A stretch of 6,777 bases of DNA from Hungatella sp. UBA5982. GTDB taxonomy: Bacteria > Bacillota > Clostridia > Lachnospirales > Lachnospiraceae. Position 1 is the first letter of the stretch; each line of letters opens with the position of its first letter. Below, in pieces: positions 6,194 to 6,777 of this stretch. Where the stretch lies: positions 17,295-24,071 of the forward strand of contig DJBG01000225.1 of the NCBI GenBank assembly GCA_002429965.1. The letters run 5' to 3'. A model generated the notes under the pieces. The model had not been told where the DNA came from, did no database searches, and worked only from the letters and a program-made list of their open reading frames with translations. The position numbers were made by a program, and so were the translations under genes.

Positions 6194-6777
6194 TTACTTC
6201 ATAAGAAACGTTCTTTCTTTCCGTTTCTCAAGAAATGCTCCCATTCCTTCCTTTTGATCCAGGGTCTCAAAGCAGTCTCCGAAAAGCCGTTCTTCAATGG
6301 CGACCGCCTGATCCATATCCACCTGAAGACCGTCATTGATGGCTTTTTTACAATTTCTCACCGCAATGGGAGCATTATCAGCAATTCCTTTTGCCATCTT
6401 TTTCGCCTCGGAAAGCAGGTCCTCTTGAGGGTATACGGCATTGACAAGGCCAATCCGGTAAGCTTCCTCTGCCTTTATATTTCCTGCAGTAAACATCATC
6501 TGTTTCGCCATTCCAGGGCCAATGATTCTTGCCAGTCTCTGGGTGCCTCCAAAACCGGGGGTAATGCCAAGACCTGCTTCCGGCTGTCCAAATACGGCAT
6601 TTTCAGAACAGATCCGTATGTCGCAGCTTAAGCAGAGTTCACAGCCTCCGCCAAGGGCAAATCCATTTACCGCAGCTATGACAGGAAGGGGAAAGGTTTC
6701 CAGACGGCGGAAGATATGGTTTCCCCTTTTTCCAAAGGCCTCTCCTTCCTTTTTTGTGAAGGTGCTCATTTCTGCAA
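6194..6777 (-). CDS. crt: Enoyl-CoA hydratase / 3-hydroxybutyryl-CoA dehydratase (crotonase), 5' end beyond window
   Basis: Crotonase dehydrates 3-hydroxybutyryl-CoA to crotonyl-CoA, or hydrates enoyl-CoA in reverse. The window holds 193 codons; the family is about 260, so some 65 N-terminal residues lie past 6777. The first ATG in frame, at 6769, is not the start: it has no Shine-Dalgarno, the frame stays open to the edge, and the visible AEMSTFTKKEG matches the internal ADIAEM region of crotonases. Counting from that Met, the oxyanion-hole segment is NGFALGGGCEL at 35-45 and the two catalytic glutamates are Glu44 (GGGCEL) and Glu64 (FGQPEAGLG), 20 residues apart as Glu144 and Glu164 are in the rat enzyme. 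GFGGTQRLARIIG follows at about 73-85, and a C-terminal KERKERTF-like tail is present. It is the first visible gene, 52 bases ahead of hbd, and shares the same pathway. Confidence 0.94.
   Translation of the reverse strand, partial: AEMSTFTKKEGEAFGKRGNHIFRRLETFPLPVIAAVNGFALGGGCELCLSCDIRICSENAVFGQPEAGLGITPGFGGTQRLARIIGPGMAKQMMFTAGNIKAEEAYRIGLVNAVYPQEDLLSEAKKMAKGIADNAPIAVRNCKKAINDGLQVDMDQAVAIEERLFGDCFETLDQKEGMGAFLEKRKERTFLMK

Larger units (their letters stand above)
1..6777 (-). other. Lactate oxidation plus butyryl-CoA-forming operon (interior segment)
   Basis: Seven consecutive minus-strand genes, crt-hbd-larA-lctD-acd-etfB-etfA, are separated by 52, 22, 25, 34, 18 and 12 bases. None of the spacers shows a convincing hairpin with a T-run or a well-spaced promoter, so one transcript is the simplest reading. 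The promoter should lie beyond 6777 and the end of the transcript beyond position 1. The set combines lactate-enantiomer handling and lactate oxidation with three of the four core steps from acetyl-CoA to butyryl-CoA; thiolase is not seen here. Co-transcription is inferred from spacing. Confidence 0.8.

Noticed and set aside
5939..6631. A 230-codon open frame on the plus strand across the hbd-crt boundary
   Set aside because: It lies antisense to two well-supported genes with intact catalytic motifs, its translation resembles no family I know, and it has no convincing Shine-Dalgarno. It is a shadow frame.
6767..6769. ATG at 6769 as the start of crt
   Set aside because: The reading frame continues to the window edge, no Shine-Dalgarno precedes it, and the Met aligns with the internal ADIAEM region of crotonases.

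Overview
The window is one unbroken run of seven minus-strand genes with short spacers (12 to 52 bases). It reads as the interior of a single operon cut at both ends. In transcription order (right to left) it encodes: a crotonase-type enoyl-CoA hydratase/3-hydroxybutyryl-CoA dehydratase (5' end missing), 3-hydroxybutyryl-CoA dehydrogenase, a LarA-type nickel-dependent lactate racemase, an LctD/GlcD-type FAD-linked D-lactate dehydrogenase, an acyl-CoA dehydrogenase, EtfB, and the N-terminal 185 residues of EtfA. Every complete gene has a strong AGGAG-type Shine-Dalgarno sequence. That, the moderate GC content and the gene content suggest an anaerobic Firmicute, most likely a Clostridia/Lachnospiraceae-type lactate-using producer of butyrate or longer acids. 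The taxon is inferred from gene content, not shown.

Region by region: 6194-6777 (crt) and 5302-6141 (hbd) supply the hydration and dehydrogenation steps between acetoacetyl-CoA and crotonyl-CoA. 3987-5279 (larA) and 2534-3961 (lctD) interconvert L- and D-lactate and oxidise lactate to pyruvate. 1363-2499 encodes the acyl-CoA dehydrogenase that reduces the enoyl-CoA. 568-1344 (etfB) and 1-555 (etfA) encode the electron-transferring flavoprotein. No thiolase, lactate permease, CoA transferase or racemase-maturation gene lies inside the window. No promoter, terminator, RNA gene, repeat, mobile element or CRISPR was seen, and no stretch above 300 bases lacks a gene.

Together the genes could convert either lactate enantiomer to pyruvate (then acetyl-CoA by enzymes elsewhere) and use the reductant to form butyryl-CoA or a longer acyl-CoA. 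The notable point is that one Etf pair is encoded beside two possible flavoprotein partners, the lactate dehydrogenase and the acyl-CoA dehydrogenase. In described systems these carry out opposite reactions: confurcation for lactate oxidation and bifurcation for crotonyl-CoA reduction. Whether this Etf serves one or both is the main open question. The families are known; the combination is unusual rather than a wholly new system.
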